A stretch of 64,000 nucleotides of DNA, taken from NCBI RefSeq assembly GCF_900091495.1, contig NZ_LT607413.1, positions 3,797,001 through 3,861,000 on the forward strand. Reading direction: 5' to 3'. Made by a program: the position numbers and the translations under genes. The notes under the pieces are model-generated. The model ran no database searches and was not told the DNA's origin. It was given only the letters and a program-made list of their open reading frames with translations. This DNA comes from Micromonospora echinospora. GTDB lineage: Bacteria > Actinomycetota > Actinomycetes > Mycobacteriales > Micromonosporaceae. Below, one piece after another: positions 49,600-58,430 of this stretch. Position 1 is the stretch's first letter. Each line of letters begins with the position of its first letter.

Positions 49600-50100
49600 T
49601 CAGATCAGTGGCCGCTGCCAGCCACCGGGAGCGGTGGAGCGACGCAGGTGGGTCGGGATCGTCGCCAGCGGGGTGCGGACGGCCAGCGGGCCGGGCGTGA
49701 TCGGCGGCTGGGGCTCGTCGTACCCCCGGCGGTGGGCGTCGAAGAACCCGCCGGTGCGCCGGGCCACCGCGCGCGCCGCCTCGTGCAGCGACTCCGGGTC
49801 GGCGTCCGGGCCCGCGACCAGGGTGAGCAGCGCGTGCCGCCCGGCCGGGTAGATGACCACCTTGCCGTCCGTCGTGTGGACCACGTGCTCACGGAACTCG
49901 CCCCGGGTCGCCGCCTGGGCGACCCGCTGGCCGAGACCGAAGCTGGCGGCGGCGAGCGCGGCGAGGTGGGCCGCCTCGGTCGCCGGCAGGTCGCTCGCGA
50001 TCAGCAGGCCGTCCGTGCCGGCCAGGACCGCGCCGCAGACCTCGGGCCGGTTCGACCGCAACCGGCGCAGCTCCGCGTCCATCAGGGTGCCAGCGTTCAC
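49600..50100 (-). CDS. Roadblock/LC7 domain protein
   Basis: The protein has 166 residues from GTG 50100, with GGAGGG six bases before; ATG 50082 is an alternative. The Roadblock fold is seen in MDAELRRLRSNRPEVCGAVLAGTDGLLIASDLP, then HLAALAAASFGLGQRVAQA and GKVVIYPAGRHALLTLVAG. A 45-residue Pro/Arg-rich tail follows. In actinobacteria such proteins usually sit in conserved cvn operons with a sensor kinase, DUF742 and a small GTPase and act as GTPase partners. None of those is here, so it is an orphan. Confidence 0.85.
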   Translation of the reverse strand: MNAGTLMDAELRRLRSNRPEVCGAVLAGTDGLLIASDLPATEAAHLAALAAASFGLGQRVAQAATRGEFREHVVHTTDGKVVIYPAGRHALLTLVAGPDADPESLHEAARAVARRTGGFFDAHRRGYDEPQPPITPGPLAVRTPLATIPTHLRRSTAPGGWQRPLI

Positions 50101-50391
50101 GATCGCCCTCCCCAGGGTCGCTCCGCACCGGCGGGGGTGACGCCGGTGACGTTCCGCTCCTGGAAAGCTACCGCCGGCCACGGAAAGCTGCGATCCCATA
50201 ACGGGCCGCGATCGGTCCGCAACCGAGGTCCGATCGGCCGATGCGCGGTCCGCCGAACGGTAGCTTCCGGCCCCGGGGCCGTCGAGCCGGCGGCAGGACC
50301 GGTCCGGGTCTCGTCGCCGAGCCCCGACGACCCGGCGGGCGTAACCTGGGCTGGCCGGTGACACCGCTGTCCGGCAGCGAAGGAGGGCCGC

Positions 50392-50751
50392 ATGACCAGC
50401 CTCTGGGAGAGCCTGACGATCGACGCCGAGGACCCGGCCCGGCTGGCCCGCTGGTGGGCCGAGGCGCTCGGTTACCAGGTCGTCCACGAGCGGCCCGACG
50501 CGGTGGAGATCCGCGCGGCGGCGCCCCGGACGCCCGCGATCGTGTTCGTCCCGGTCGCCGACGGCAAGACCACGAGGAACCGGCTCCACCTCGACCTGCG
50601 TCCCGAGGACCAGGAAGCCGAGGTGGAACGGTTGGTCGACATGGGCGCGCGTCACGTCGACGTCGGGCGGGACGGCCCCGGGTGGACGATGCTCGCCGAC
50701 CCCGAGGGGAACGAGTTCCGCGTCCTGCGGCAGCGCGAGCGGGCCGGCTGA
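50392..50751 (+). CDS. VOC superfamily (glyoxalase-like) protein
   Basis: This 119-residue protein starts at ATG 50392 with AAGGAGG upstream. The two-module VOC pattern is clear: LTIDAEDPARLARWWAEALGY, then NRLHLDLRPEDQEAEVERLVDMGARHVDVG, and the end WTMLADPEGNEFRVL with the conserved glutamate. These proteins include glyoxalases, dioxygenases and antibiotic-binding proteins. Without a partner the role is unknown. It is followed six bases later by dgt. Confidence 0.85.
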   Translation: MTSLWESLTIDAEDPARLARWWAEALGYQVVHERPDAVEIRAAAPRTPAIVFVPVADGKTTRNRLHLDLRPEDQEAEVERLVDMGARHVDVGRDGPGWTMLADPEGNEFRVLRQRERAG

Positions 50752-50756
50752 GCGGC

Positions 50757-52007
50757 TTGGGCGTCGACGTCGGCGGGGGACCGGACCCGGCGGACAGCCA
50801 GCGGTGGGTGCCCGAGCCGCCCAAGGACACCGGCTACGGCCGTGGACCGTACGAGCGGGACCGGGCGAGGGTGCTGCACTCCGCGGCGTTCCGACGGCTC
50901 GCCGCCAAGACCCAGGTGCACACCGCCGGCACCGACGACTTCCTGCGGACCCGGCTCACGCACTCCCTTGAGGTGGCCCAGATCGCCCGGGAGATCGGCG
51001 CGCGGCTCGGCTGCGACCCGGACGTGGTGGATACCGCGGGGCTCGCCCACGACCTCGGGCACCCTCCGTTCGGGCACAACGGCGAGGGGGCGCTCGACAG
51101 CCTGGCCGCCGGCTGCGGTGGTTTCGAGGGCAACGCGCAGACCCTGCGGGTGCTCACCCGGCTGGAGGCCAAGGTACTCACCCCGGACGGTCGTTCGGCG
51201 GGGCTCAACCTGACCCGCGCCTCGCTCGACGCGGTCGCCAAGTACCCCTGGCCGCGTCGCGCCGGGGAGCGCAAGTTCGGGGTGTACCCGGACGACCGGG
51301 CGGTCTTCGACTGGCTGCGCGCAGGCGCGCCCGCCGACTGGCGGCGCTGCCTGGAGGCGCAGGTGATGGACTGGGCCGACGACGTGGCGTACTCGGTGCA
51401 CGACGTGGAGGACGGCATCCACGGCGGCTACCTGACGCTCCGGCCGCTGGTGCGGGACGCCGACGAGCGACTCGCGCTCTGCGCCGACGTCGCCGCCGTC
51501 TACTCCGCCGAGAGCGCCGCCGACCTCGGTGCGGTCCTGGCCGACCTGCTCGCCGACCCGGTGCTCGGGCCGGTCGTCGACCACGACGGCAGCCATCGGG
51601 CCCAGGTCGCGCTGAAGGCGACGACCAGCGCGCTCACCGGCCGGTTCGTGGCGGAGGCGGTCCGTGCCACCCGGGACCGCCACCGCCCCGGTCCGCACCG
51701 CCGCTACGCCGCCGACCTGGTCGTGCCCCGGCGGATCCGCGCCCAGTGCGCGCTGCTCAAGGGCATCGCCCTGCGGTACGTGATGCGCCGCCCGGGCGCC
51801 GAAGCCCGTTACGCCCGCCAGCGGGAGGTGCTGGCCGACCTGGTCCGGGTGCTCGCCGACCGGGGCGCGGAGGCCCTGGACCCGGTCTTCGCCCCGCTCT
51901 GGCGGGCGGCTCCGGACGACCCCGCCCGGCTGCGGGTGGTGGTGGACCAGGTTGCCTCGCTCACCGACCCGGCGGCGGTGGCCTGGCACACCCGCCTGGT
52001 GGCCTGA
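50757..52007 (+). CDS. dgt: Deoxyguanosinetriphosphate triphosphohydrolase-like protein
   Basis: The protein has about 416 residues if started at TTG 50757; the start is uncertain, and GTG 50808 within RWVPEPPK is the other choice. The conserved N-terminal blocks are RDRARVLHSAAFRRLAAKTQV and FLRTRLTHSLEVAQIAREIG. The HD metal site is GLAHDLGHPPFGHNGE, then DWADDVAYSVHDVEDGIH with the last aspartate ligand. The enzyme removes triphosphate from dGTP or other dNTPs, trimming nucleotide pools. In actinobacteria dgt normally lies near dnaG, as here (about 6 kb). Confidence 0.9.
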   Translation: MGVDVGGGPDPADSQRWVPEPPKDTGYGRGPYERDRARVLHSAAFRRLAAKTQVHTAGTDDFLRTRLTHSLEVAQIAREIGARLGCDPDVVDTAGLAHDLGHPPFGHNGEGALDSLAAGCGGFEGNAQTLRVLTRLEAKVLTPDGRSAGLNLTRASLDAVAKYPWPRRAGERKFGVYPDDRAVFDWLRAGAPADWRRCLEAQVMDWADDVAYSVHDVEDGIHGGYLTLRPLVRDADERLALCADVAAVYSAESAADLGAVLADLLADPVLGPVVDHDGSHRAQVALKATTSALTGRFVAEAVRATRDRHRPGPHRRYAADLVVPRRIRAQCALLKGIALRYVMRRPGAEARYARQREVLADLVRVLADRGAEALDPVFAPLWRAAPDDPARLRVVVDQVASLTDPAAVAWHTRLVA

Positions 52008-52073
52008 GCCGGCGGCACCCTGCTTGGGTGGTTGCAGGGCTGCGGTCGTTGCCGACTGGGTTCGATCATCGAC

Positions 52074-52092
52074 TTAGGTTAGCCTAACCAGC
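52074..52092. promoter_or_regulatory. Iron box (IdeR/DmdR operator) directly before the SIP gene
   Basis: TTAGGTTAGCCTAACCAGC matches the 19-base actinobacterial iron box TTAGGTTAGSCTAACCTAA at 16 positions. It ends at the base before the ATG at 52093. TAGCCT inside it lies 7 bases before the ATG, so operator, -10 element and leaderless start appear to coincide. Confidence 0.88.
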
Positions 52093-52929
52093 ATGACGGA
52101 TCGCCCGAAGAAGGTCACCACCACCGCGCACGTCGTGCGCACCGCGCGTCCCACCCCACACGTGATCCGCCTGGTGCTGGGCGGGGACGGGCTGGTCGGG
52201 CTGCCGGTGGGCGAGCACACCGACCATTACGTCAAGCTGCTCTTCCCCCGGCCGGGCGTGGTGTATCCGACGCCGTTCGACTTGGACACGATCCGCCGGG
52301 ACCTGCCCCGCGAGCAGTGGCCCCGGCTGCGCGCCTACACCGTGCGCGCCTGGGATCCGGTGGTCACCGAGTTGACGATCGACATCGTGCACCACGGCGA
52401 CGAGGGGGTGGCCGGGCCGTGGGCCGCCGCACTGCGTCCCGGCGACCCGGTCCACTTCCTCGGTCCCGGCGGTGCGTACGCGCCGAGCCCGGAGGCGGAC
52501 TGGCACCTGCTGGTCGGCGACGAGAGCGCCCTGCCGGCCATCGCGGCGTCGCTGGAGCGCCTGCCGCTCGACGCGCCGGCCCGGGTGTTCGTGGAGATCG
52601 ACGGCCCGGCGGAGGAGCAGCCGCTGCCCAGCCCGGGCGCGGTCGAGCTGGTCTGGCTGCACCGTGGCGACCGTCCGGTCGGTGAGGCGCTGGTCGCGGC
52701 GGTGCGGGCGCTGGAGTTCCCGCCCGGCGCGGTGCACGCCTTCGTGCATGGCGAGGCGACCTTCGTCAAGGAGCTGCGCCGGCTGCTCCGCGTCGAGCGG
52801 GGGGTGCCCCGGGAGATGCTCTCCATCTCCGGCTACTGGCGGCGCGGCTTCACCGACGAGGGCTGGCGGGCCAGCAAGCCGGACTGGAACCGTCAGGTCG
52901 AGGTGGAGGAGACCGCCGCGATCGGGTGA
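52093..52929 (+). CDS. Siderophore-interacting protein (ferric-siderophore reductase, SIP family)
   Basis: This 278-residue protein has the FAD-binding SIP domain (HVIRLVLGGDGLVGLPVGEHTDHYVKLLF, then PRLRAYTVRAWDP and GPWAAALRPGDPVHFLGPGG). The C-terminal SIP domain has LLVGDESALPAIAASLERLP, HGEATFVKELRRLL and ISGYWRRGFTDEGWRASKPDW. Such ViuB-like flavoproteins reduce ferric siderophores in the cytosol to free iron. An iron box lies immediately before the ATG, so repression by iron-loaded IdeR/DmdR is expected. No siderophore synthesis or transport genes are adjacent. Confidence 0.93.
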   Translation: MTDRPKKVTTTAHVVRTARPTPHVIRLVLGGDGLVGLPVGEHTDHYVKLLFPRPGVVYPTPFDLDTIRRDLPREQWPRLRAYTVRAWDPVVTELTIDIVHHGDEGVAGPWAAALRPGDPVHFLGPGGAYAPSPEADWHLLVGDESALPAIAASLERLPLDAPARVFVEIDGPAEEQPLPSPGAVELVWLHRGDRPVGEALVAAVRALEFPPGAVHAFVHGEATFVKELRRLLRVERGVPREMLSISGYWRRGFTDEGWRASKPDWNRQVEVEETAAIG

Positions 52930-52944
52930 GCGGCGTCCGCGCCC

Positions 52945-52974
52945 TTGATCAACGTCAACGAGCATCGATATATT
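52945..52974 (+). promoter_or_regulatory. Promoter of the M23 peptidase gene
   Basis: TTGATC (52945-52950), 18 bases, then TATATT (52969-52974) is close to the vegetative consensus. It lies about 68 bases before the start codon. Confidence 0.6.
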
Positions 52975-53041
52975 GGCCCCTCCGTCCGGCACCCGGGCGG
53001 TAGGTGACGGTCACCGTGGCCGGGACCGGAGGAGGGGCGCC

Positions 53042-53905
53042 ATGTGCGAGACGGGCAGCGGGATGGACCGGCGGACACTGCTGCGGGGAGTCGCGGCCGG
53101 TGCGGTGGTGCTCGGCGGGGCGGCGGTGGGTCTCGGTGGCGCGCTCGCGGTGGGGGCCCCGGCGTACGCCTCCGGTTTCTACAACCCGTTCACCGGCTAC
53201 CCGATCTCCGACGGCTGGCAGGCGCACCTCGACCGGGGTTCGCTCGGCGGCATCGACTACGTCATGTCCGTGGGCACCCGCCTGCCGGCCTGTGGCGGCG
53301 GCACGATCCAGAACATCCCGTACAACGGCACCGGCGGGCACACCGTCACGATCCACCACCCCAACGGCTACCGCACCCAGTACATGCACCTCTCCGCGTT
53401 CAGCCTCGGCAACGGCGCGGTGGTCGGCGCCGGGGCGACGGTGGGGCTCTCCGGCGGCGCGGCGGGCGCGCCCGGCTCCGGCTCCTCCACCGGACCGCAC
53501 GTGCACTGGCACATGATCAATCCGTCCGGGGTGCGGATCAACCCGCTGACCTACCTCGCCGGGATCGGCGGCACGCTGCCCAAGACCTCCACCGAGTCCG
53601 ACGGGATCCCCGGCCCGATCATGTGGCAGCGGGCACAGAACTGGCTGCGGATGGAGCACGGCTACACCGGCCCGATCGACGGGGTGCCCGGGTCGAACAC
53701 CTACGCCGCCCTCCAGCGGGCGATGCGCGGCTACGGCTACACCGGCCCGATCGACGGCGTGCCCGGCGTCAACACCTGGGCGGCCGTCCAGCGGCTGGCC
53801 TCGCGCTGGGGCTACACCGGGCCGGTCGACGGCGTGATGGGCCCCAACTCGTGGCGCGGCTTCGCCCGCTTCCTCAACCAGGACCGCTACGACCGGACCT
53901 CCTGA
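53042..53905 (+). CDS. Exported M23 peptidase with three peptidoglycan-binding-like repeats
   Basis: The protein has 287 residues from ATG 53042, after GGAGGAGGGG. The signal MDRRTLLRGVAAGAVVLGG has a twin-arginine look. The LytM-like domain shows HLDRGSLGGIDYVMSVG and the metal motif HVHWHMI. From residue 207 three near-identical 25-residue repeats begin GYTGPIDG, GYTGPIDG and GYTGPVDG, resembling peptidoglycan-binding modules. The HxxxD/HxH set suggests an active glycyl-glycine or peptide-bridge endopeptidase. A good promoter precedes it and a strong hairpin follows. Confidence 0.87.
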   Translation: MCETGSGMDRRTLLRGVAAGAVVLGGAAVGLGGALAVGAPAYASGFYNPFTGYPISDGWQAHLDRGSLGGIDYVMSVGTRLPACGGGTIQNIPYNGTGGHTVTIHHPNGYRTQYMHLSAFSLGNGAVVGAGATVGLSGGAAGAPGSGSSTGPHVHWHMINPSGVRINPLTYLAGIGGTLPKTSTESDGIPGPIMWQRAQNWLRMEHGYTGPIDGVPGSNTYAALQRAMRGYGYTGPIDGVPGVNTWAAVQRLASRWGYTGPVDGVMGPNSWRGFARFLNQDRYDRTS

Positions 53906-53919
53906 CCGCGGCTGCGATC

Positions 53920-53954
53920 CGGTGACCGGGCCGGTCGGGCCGGCCCGGTCACCG
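53920..53954. terminator. Perfect 13-bp stem between convergent genes
   Basis: CGGTGACCGGGCC (53920-53932) pairs with GGCCCGGTCACCG (53942-53954) around a 9-base loop. It sits between the stops of the M23 peptidase and GDPD genes and probably ends both. Confidence 0.75.
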
Positions 53955-53961
53955 ACGCGGG

Positions 53962-55839
53962 TCAGCCGGCCGCGAGGGCGCGGGCGTCCGCCGCGATCAG
54001 GGTCGCCACGTCCTTCGGGACCTGCTTGCCGGCGTGCTGCTCGGCGTACCCGGCGAGCTGGGCGTACCGGCCGCCGCCGAGGAAGGTGAGCATCGCGTTC
54101 CGGGCCCCGGGCGCGACCTCCGGGGAGAGCACCAGGTGCGCCAGGCCGGTCGGGTCGGCGACCACGGTGAAGGTGCTGGTCACCGTGGTCCGGCCACCCG
54201 GACCGGTGGCTTCGACGCGGACCGTGTGCGCGCCGGCGGCGAGTCGGGAGGCGTCGAGCACCTGGCCCGGGGTGGCCGGCTCGCCGTCCAGGGTCACCGT
54301 GACGGTGTCCGCGTTGCCGGTCACCACGCCGAGCACCGGGCGCTGGGCGCGGTCCAGCCGGGCCCCGTCGGCCGGCGAGGAGACGGTGACGGTCGGCCGT
54401 CCCACCCCGCCCTGGAGCTGCGCGGCGTTCCAGCCGGCCAGCTCGGCGGGACGGTTGGTGATGATGCCGTCCACGCCGTACCCCTCCAGGCGCTGCCAGG
54501 CGGTGGCCGAGTCGACCGTCCAGACCATCACCGCCACCCCGGCGGCACGCAGGTCCGCGACCACCGACGGGCGCGCGGTCAGCGCGGCGTCGCTCGGGTT
54601 GTACGCGGCCAGCCCCAGTTCCTTCGCCAGCGCCACCGGGTCGGCGTCGAGGGTGCTCCGGAGCAGCCCCAGGGGCAGCTCGGGCGCCAGTTCCCGGACG
54701 TACCGCAGGTGCGCCTCGTCGAAGCTCTGCACGAAGACCCGGGTGGTCATCCGCTCGGCGCGGACCACCTCGACGATCCGGGCCACCTCGTCGCGGGTGT
54801 GCGCGCCCTTGATCTCCAACAGCAGGTTGCCGCCCCGGTTGCGCAGGTCGGCGAGCTGCTCGGCGAGGGTGGGCAGCCGCGCGCCGGTGAAGTGCGGGGC
54901 GAACCAGGACCCGGCGTCGAGCGCCTTGAGCTGCGCCGAGGTGAGGTTGCGGATCGCCCCGGTGCCGTCGGTGGTGCGGTCGACCGTGCCGTCGTGCAGC
55001 ACGAACGGCACGCCGTCCCGGCTGGGCTGCACGTCGTTCTCCACCCAGTCCGACCCGGCCCGGCGGGCCACCTCCTGGGCGGCCAGGGTGTTCTCCGGGG
55101 CCGCCGCCGAGGCTCCCCGGTGGGCGATCACGGTCAGCGGGGCGCCCTCGGGGCGGAGCAGCCCGTTCGGGGCCAGTTCGGTGACCGTGACGTCGTCGAA
55201 GGAGACGGTTGCGCCGTTGACCACCAGGGCCTGCCCACCGTCGGTGGAGCGCTGGAGGCTGCTGGTGCGCATGAGCTGACGCCCGTCGAGGAACCAGCGG
55301 GCCTGGTTGCCGTGCACCTCGATGGCGACCTTGACGTCCCGTCCCGTCCCGGCCGCGTACGGCGCGGCGGTGGTGTTCGTGACGTTCCAGCTTCCGGACG
55401 GGGTGAGCTGCGCGAACTCCAGCCCGTTCGCGGCCGTGCTGCCGCTGCGCATGGTGGCGATCCACCACGGGGTGGCCCCGCTGGCCGGCACGTCCAGGCC
55501 GAGGGCCGTCCATCGGGTCGCCTCGTTGACCTTCTCGAAGCGGACGGTGGCGGAGAACCGGAAGTGTTCGAGGTGCCGGCCGAAGGTGATCTTCCGGGTG
55601 CCGCTGGTGGCGGTGCCGACCAGCCGGCCGTCGACCACCTTCCAGTCCCCGTCGATCGCCCGCCAGCCGGCGGGGAGCGTACCGCTGTCGAAGTTCTCGG
55701 CGACCACGACGTCACCCGGCTCGGCACCGGCGGGCGTGGCCCCGCCCAGCGTGGTCAGCAGGCCGCCGGCGACCACCAGGGTGGCCAGGCCGGCGACCGC
55801 GCGCCGCCGGGCCGACGGCCCGGCACTAGTAATGATCAT
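53962..55839 (-). CDS. Secreted glycerophosphodiester phosphodiesterase, multidomain
   Basis: This 625-residue protein has a signal peptide (ARRRAVAGLATLVVAGGLL) cleaved near residue 39. Residues 45-225 form a LamG/concanavalin-like domain (AENFDSGTLPAGWRAIDGDW). The GDPD barrel follows with VIAHRGASAAAPENTLAAQ, DWVENDVQPSRDGVPFVLHD and VMVWTVDSATAWQRL. A C-terminal Ig-like strand region and a helical tail come last. The HRG-E-N-D-H residues of GDPD catalysis are all visible. It would split glycerophosphodiesters outside the cell, giving phosphate and glycerol, or act on teichoic-acid-like polymers. No Pho box was recognised. Confidence 0.9.
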   Translation of the reverse strand: MIITSAGPSARRRAVAGLATLVVAGGLLTTLGGATPAGAEPGDVVVAENFDSGTLPAGWRAIDGDWKVVDGRLVGTATSGTRKITFGRHLEHFRFSATVRFEKVNEATRWTALGLDVPASGATPWWIATMRSGSTAANGLEFAQLTPSGSWNVTNTTAAPYAAGTGRDVKVAIEVHGNQARWFLDGRQLMRTSSLQRSTDGGQALVVNGATVSFDDVTVTELAPNGLLRPEGAPLTVIAHRGASAAAPENTLAAQEVARRAGSDWVENDVQPSRDGVPFVLHDGTVDRTTDGTGAIRNLTSAQLKALDAGSWFAPHFTGARLPTLAEQLADLRNRGGNLLLEIKGAHTRDEVARIVEVVRAERMTTRVFVQSFDEAHLRYVRELAPELPLGLLRSTLDADPVALAKELGLAAYNPSDAALTARPSVVADLRAAGVAVMVWTVDSATAWQRLEGYGVDGIITNRPAELAGWNAAQLQGGVGRPTVTVSSPADGARLDRAQRPVLGVVTGNADTVTVTLDGEPATPGQVLDASRLAAGAHTVRVEATGPGGRTTVTSTFTVVADPTGLAHLVLSPEVAPGARNAMLTFLGGGRYAQLAGYAEQHAGKQVPKDVATLIAADARALAAG

Positions 55840-55886
55840 GATGGCAGACCCTAGGAGAGGTCCGCTAACGCGACCGTGACCTGCGG

Positions 55887-56567
55887 TTACTCCCGTGCGA
55901 ACGACTCGTGTACCGCGTCGTCGGCCGGGATCAGGGCGGTGCGCCGCGCCAGCACCTCGCCGACCAGCCGGGCGGACTGGGCCACCCGGCGGCGTACCAC
56001 GACCAGGTGTGCCGCGACGGTGCCGGCGAGGGCCGCGACCGCGCCGGCCGCCGCGAGCCAGCCCGGCGCGACCGCCGCCAGGCCGGCCCCGGCCGCCACC
56101 GCCACCACCACGCTGTTGATCAGCCCGATGGTGCCGGCCTGCCCGACCAGGTCACGCGCCCAGTGCCGGCGGAACGGCTCCGGCGCGAACGGTCCCGGGT
56201 CGTCCAACGTCGGCATCATCAGGTACGGCGCCAGGTCCGGCGCACGCCGGGCCAGGTACGTGCGCAGCACCGTCGCGGCGACCGCGTACCGGCGGCCCCG
56301 GGCGTTCAGCTCGACCTGTCGGGCGAAGACCGCGCTGCCGAGCATCAGCACCAGCGCGCCCAGCCCGGCCAGCAGGGTCGGCCGGATCGCGCCGGCCGGT
56401 GTGCCGGTGGTGACCATGCCGGCGGAGACGGCGGTGGCGGCGGTCGCCACGGTCAGGAAGAAGGTGAACCGGGCCGTCGTCTGGTCGTCGATGGCACGAC
56501 TGGCCTCCCGCAGGTGTTCGTACTCGGCCAGCGCGATGGTCAGCGGTGTGTCCGGTTCCTCGGTCAT
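55887..56567 (-). CDS. Membrane protein of unknown function
   Basis: The protein has 226 residues from ATG 56567 (MTEEPDTPLTIALAEYEHLRE), with GGAGG near the start. Hydrophobic segments FTFFLTVATAATAVSAGMV, LLAGLGALVLMLGSAVFA and a later pair around NSVVVAVAAGAGLAAVAP give about four spans. A cytosolic loop contains YLARRAPDLAPYLMMPTLD. No family is assigned. It is divergent from the BCCT transporter gene; the longer open frame upstream is antisense to that gene and is not real. Confidence 0.72.
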   Translation of the reverse strand: MTEEPDTPLTIALAEYEHLREASRAIDDQTTARFTFFLTVATAATAVSAGMVTTGTPAGAIRPTLLAGLGALVLMLGSAVFARQVELNARGRRYAVAATVLRTYLARRAPDLAPYLMMPTLDDPGPFAPEPFRRHWARDLVGQAGTIGLINSVVVAVAAGAGLAAVAPGWLAAAGAVAALAGTVAAHLVVVRRRVAQSARLVGEVLARRTALIPADDAVHESFARE

Positions 56568-56693
56568 GGTCCTCCGTCCGTTTCCGGCACGAGAGTAGTC
56601 ATGATCCACAACCGGGACCAAGCCGTTCGGGATGCCGCAGATGCTATGTATGGGGGCATAACCGGCGGTCCCGACAGGATGGGCAGGGTGACC

Positions 56694-58325
56694 ATGGCCG
56701 AGGAGAGAACGCAGCCCGCGAGGGTGCCGGTCGACCCGCTGGTGCTGGTCCTGGGCGTCGGCGGGGTGCTCGCCGTGGTGGCCTGGGGGGTGTTCGGCCG
56801 GGCCTCGCTGGCCTCCTTCGGCACCTCCGGTCTGTCCTGGGTGATCGGCACGTTCGGCTGGTTCTTCGTGGTCGCCGCCGACGCCTTCCTGGTCCTCGCC
56901 GTGGTGCTCGCCGCCTCCCGGTTCGGTCGGATCCGGCTCGGCGCGGACGACGACGAGCCCGAGTTCAGCACCCTGGCGTGGACCGCCATGATGTTCAGCG
57001 CCGGCATGGGCATCGGCCTGGTCTTCTTCGCCGTGGCCGAACCGATCCAGCACTACGCCGTTCCGCCCCCGGCCAGCGGCGTCGCGCCGCAGACCGGCCC
57101 GGCCGCCGCCGCGGCCATGCAGTACACCCTCTTCCACTGGACGCTGCACCCCTGGGCGATCTACGCGGTGGTGGCGCTGGCCCTGGCCTACTCCACCTTC
57201 CGCCGGGGGCGGAGCAACCGGATCTCGGCGGCCTTCACCCCGCTGCTCGGCCGGCACGTCGACGGTCCGGTGGGGCGGACGATCGACCTGCTGGCCGTCT
57301 TCGCCACCGTCTTCGGCTCGGCGACCAGCCTCGGCCTCGGCGCGCTCCAGGTCGCCGCCGGACTGGACATCGTCACCGGGGTGCCGGAGAGCACCGCCGT
57401 GGAACTGGTGGTGATCGGCGCCCTCACCCTGGCCTTCGTCGTGTCGGCCTTCTCCGGGCTGCACCGGGGCATCAAGTGGCTCTCCACCACCAACGTGGTG
57501 CTCGCGGTGGCGCTGCTGGCCTTCGTCTTCGTGCTCGGTCCGACCGTCTACACCCTGGAGGTGCTGCCCGCCGCCGTCGGCGACTACCTGGCCAACCTGC
57601 TCACCATGTCCACCCGGACCGGGGCGTTCTCCGACCCGTCCTGGCTCGGCGACTGGACGATCTTCTACTGGGCGTGGTGGATCTCCTGGGCGCCGTTCGT
57701 CGGCATCTTCATCGCCCGCATCTCCCGGGGACGGACGGTCCGGCAGTTCGTCGTCGGGGTGCTGCTCGTGCCGAGCGGGGCCAGCGCGATCTGGTTCGCG
57801 GTGCTCGGCGGCAGCGCGTTGCGCGCCCAGGCCACCGGGGCCCGGGACCTGGTCGCCGACGTGGCGGCCGGCAGTGAGGAGGCGCTGTTCGGCCTGCTCG
57901 CCGGGCTGCCGCTGGCCACTCTCAGCAGCGTCCTGGCGGTGGTACTGATCGCGATCTACTTCGTCACCGGCGCGGACTCCGCCGCGCTGGTGCTCGGTTC
58001 GCTCAGCACCCGGGGGTCGCTGCGTCCGCACCGGCCGCTGGTGGTGCTCTGGGGTGCGCTGATCGGCGCGGTCGCGGCGGCACTGCTGCTCGCCGGCGGG
58101 CTCGACGCGCTGCAACAGGCGACGATCATGGTGGCGCTGCCGTTCGTGCTGGTGATGCTCGGGCTCGCCGTGGCGCTGCTGCGGGACATCGCCCGGGACC
58201 CCCTGGTCCAACCCACCCGCACCCGCCGTCCGTACGGCCTGGCCGCGGCGGTGCGGGCGGCCCGCTCGTACGACGAGGAGGACGCGCCGCCGGTCACCCG
58301 GCACCTCTGGCGACGCCGATCCTGA
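56694..58325 (+). CDS. BCCT family betaine/choline/carnitine transporter
   Basis: The protein has 543 residues from ATG 56694 (MAEERTQPARVPVDPLV); earlier in-frame starts at 56649 and 56679 are possible. About twelve membrane segments are present, with the family motifs MMFSAGMGIGLVFFAVAEPIQHY and the substrate-site block WTIFYWAWWISWAPFVGIFIARISRGRTVRQF. BCCT carriers import glycine betaine, choline or related compounds with sodium or protons for osmoprotection. The aromatic box WW-W in the second block supports a quaternary-amine substrate. No C-terminal osmosensing extension is evident. Confidence 0.9.
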   Translation: MAEERTQPARVPVDPLVLVLGVGGVLAVVAWGVFGRASLASFGTSGLSWVIGTFGWFFVVAADAFLVLAVVLAASRFGRIRLGADDDEPEFSTLAWTAMMFSAGMGIGLVFFAVAEPIQHYAVPPPASGVAPQTGPAAAAAMQYTLFHWTLHPWAIYAVVALALAYSTFRRGRSNRISAAFTPLLGRHVDGPVGRTIDLLAVFATVFGSATSLGLGALQVAAGLDIVTGVPESTAVELVVIGALTLAFVVSAFSGLHRGIKWLSTTNVVLAVALLAFVFVLGPTVYTLEVLPAAVGDYLANLLTMSTRTGAFSDPSWLGDWTIFYWAWWISWAPFVGIFIARISRGRTVRQFVVGVLLVPSGASAIWFAVLGGSALRAQATGARDLVADVAAGSEEALFGLLAGLPLATLSSVLAVVLIAIYFVTGADSAALVLGSLSTRGSLRPHRPLVVLWGALIGAVAAALLLAGGLDALQQATIMVALPFVLVMLGLAVALLRDIARDPLVQPTRTRRPYGLAAAVRAARSYDEEDAPPVTRHLWRRRS

Positions 58326-58430
58326 CCGTCACGGCCGGCCCGGCCCCGTCCGGGTGGCGTCACACGCCGTGCCCCCGCCGGGCCGATTCCCGGTGCGGCA
58401 GGGCAGGATGTACGCCGGAGGAGGTGGCGG

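Noticed and set aside
52930..53041. A ydaO-type (c-di-AMP) riboswitch before the M23 peptidase, often found before such genes in actinobacteria
   Set aside because: The conserved aptamer blocks are missing; the leader is only about 70 bases and shows a plain promoter.
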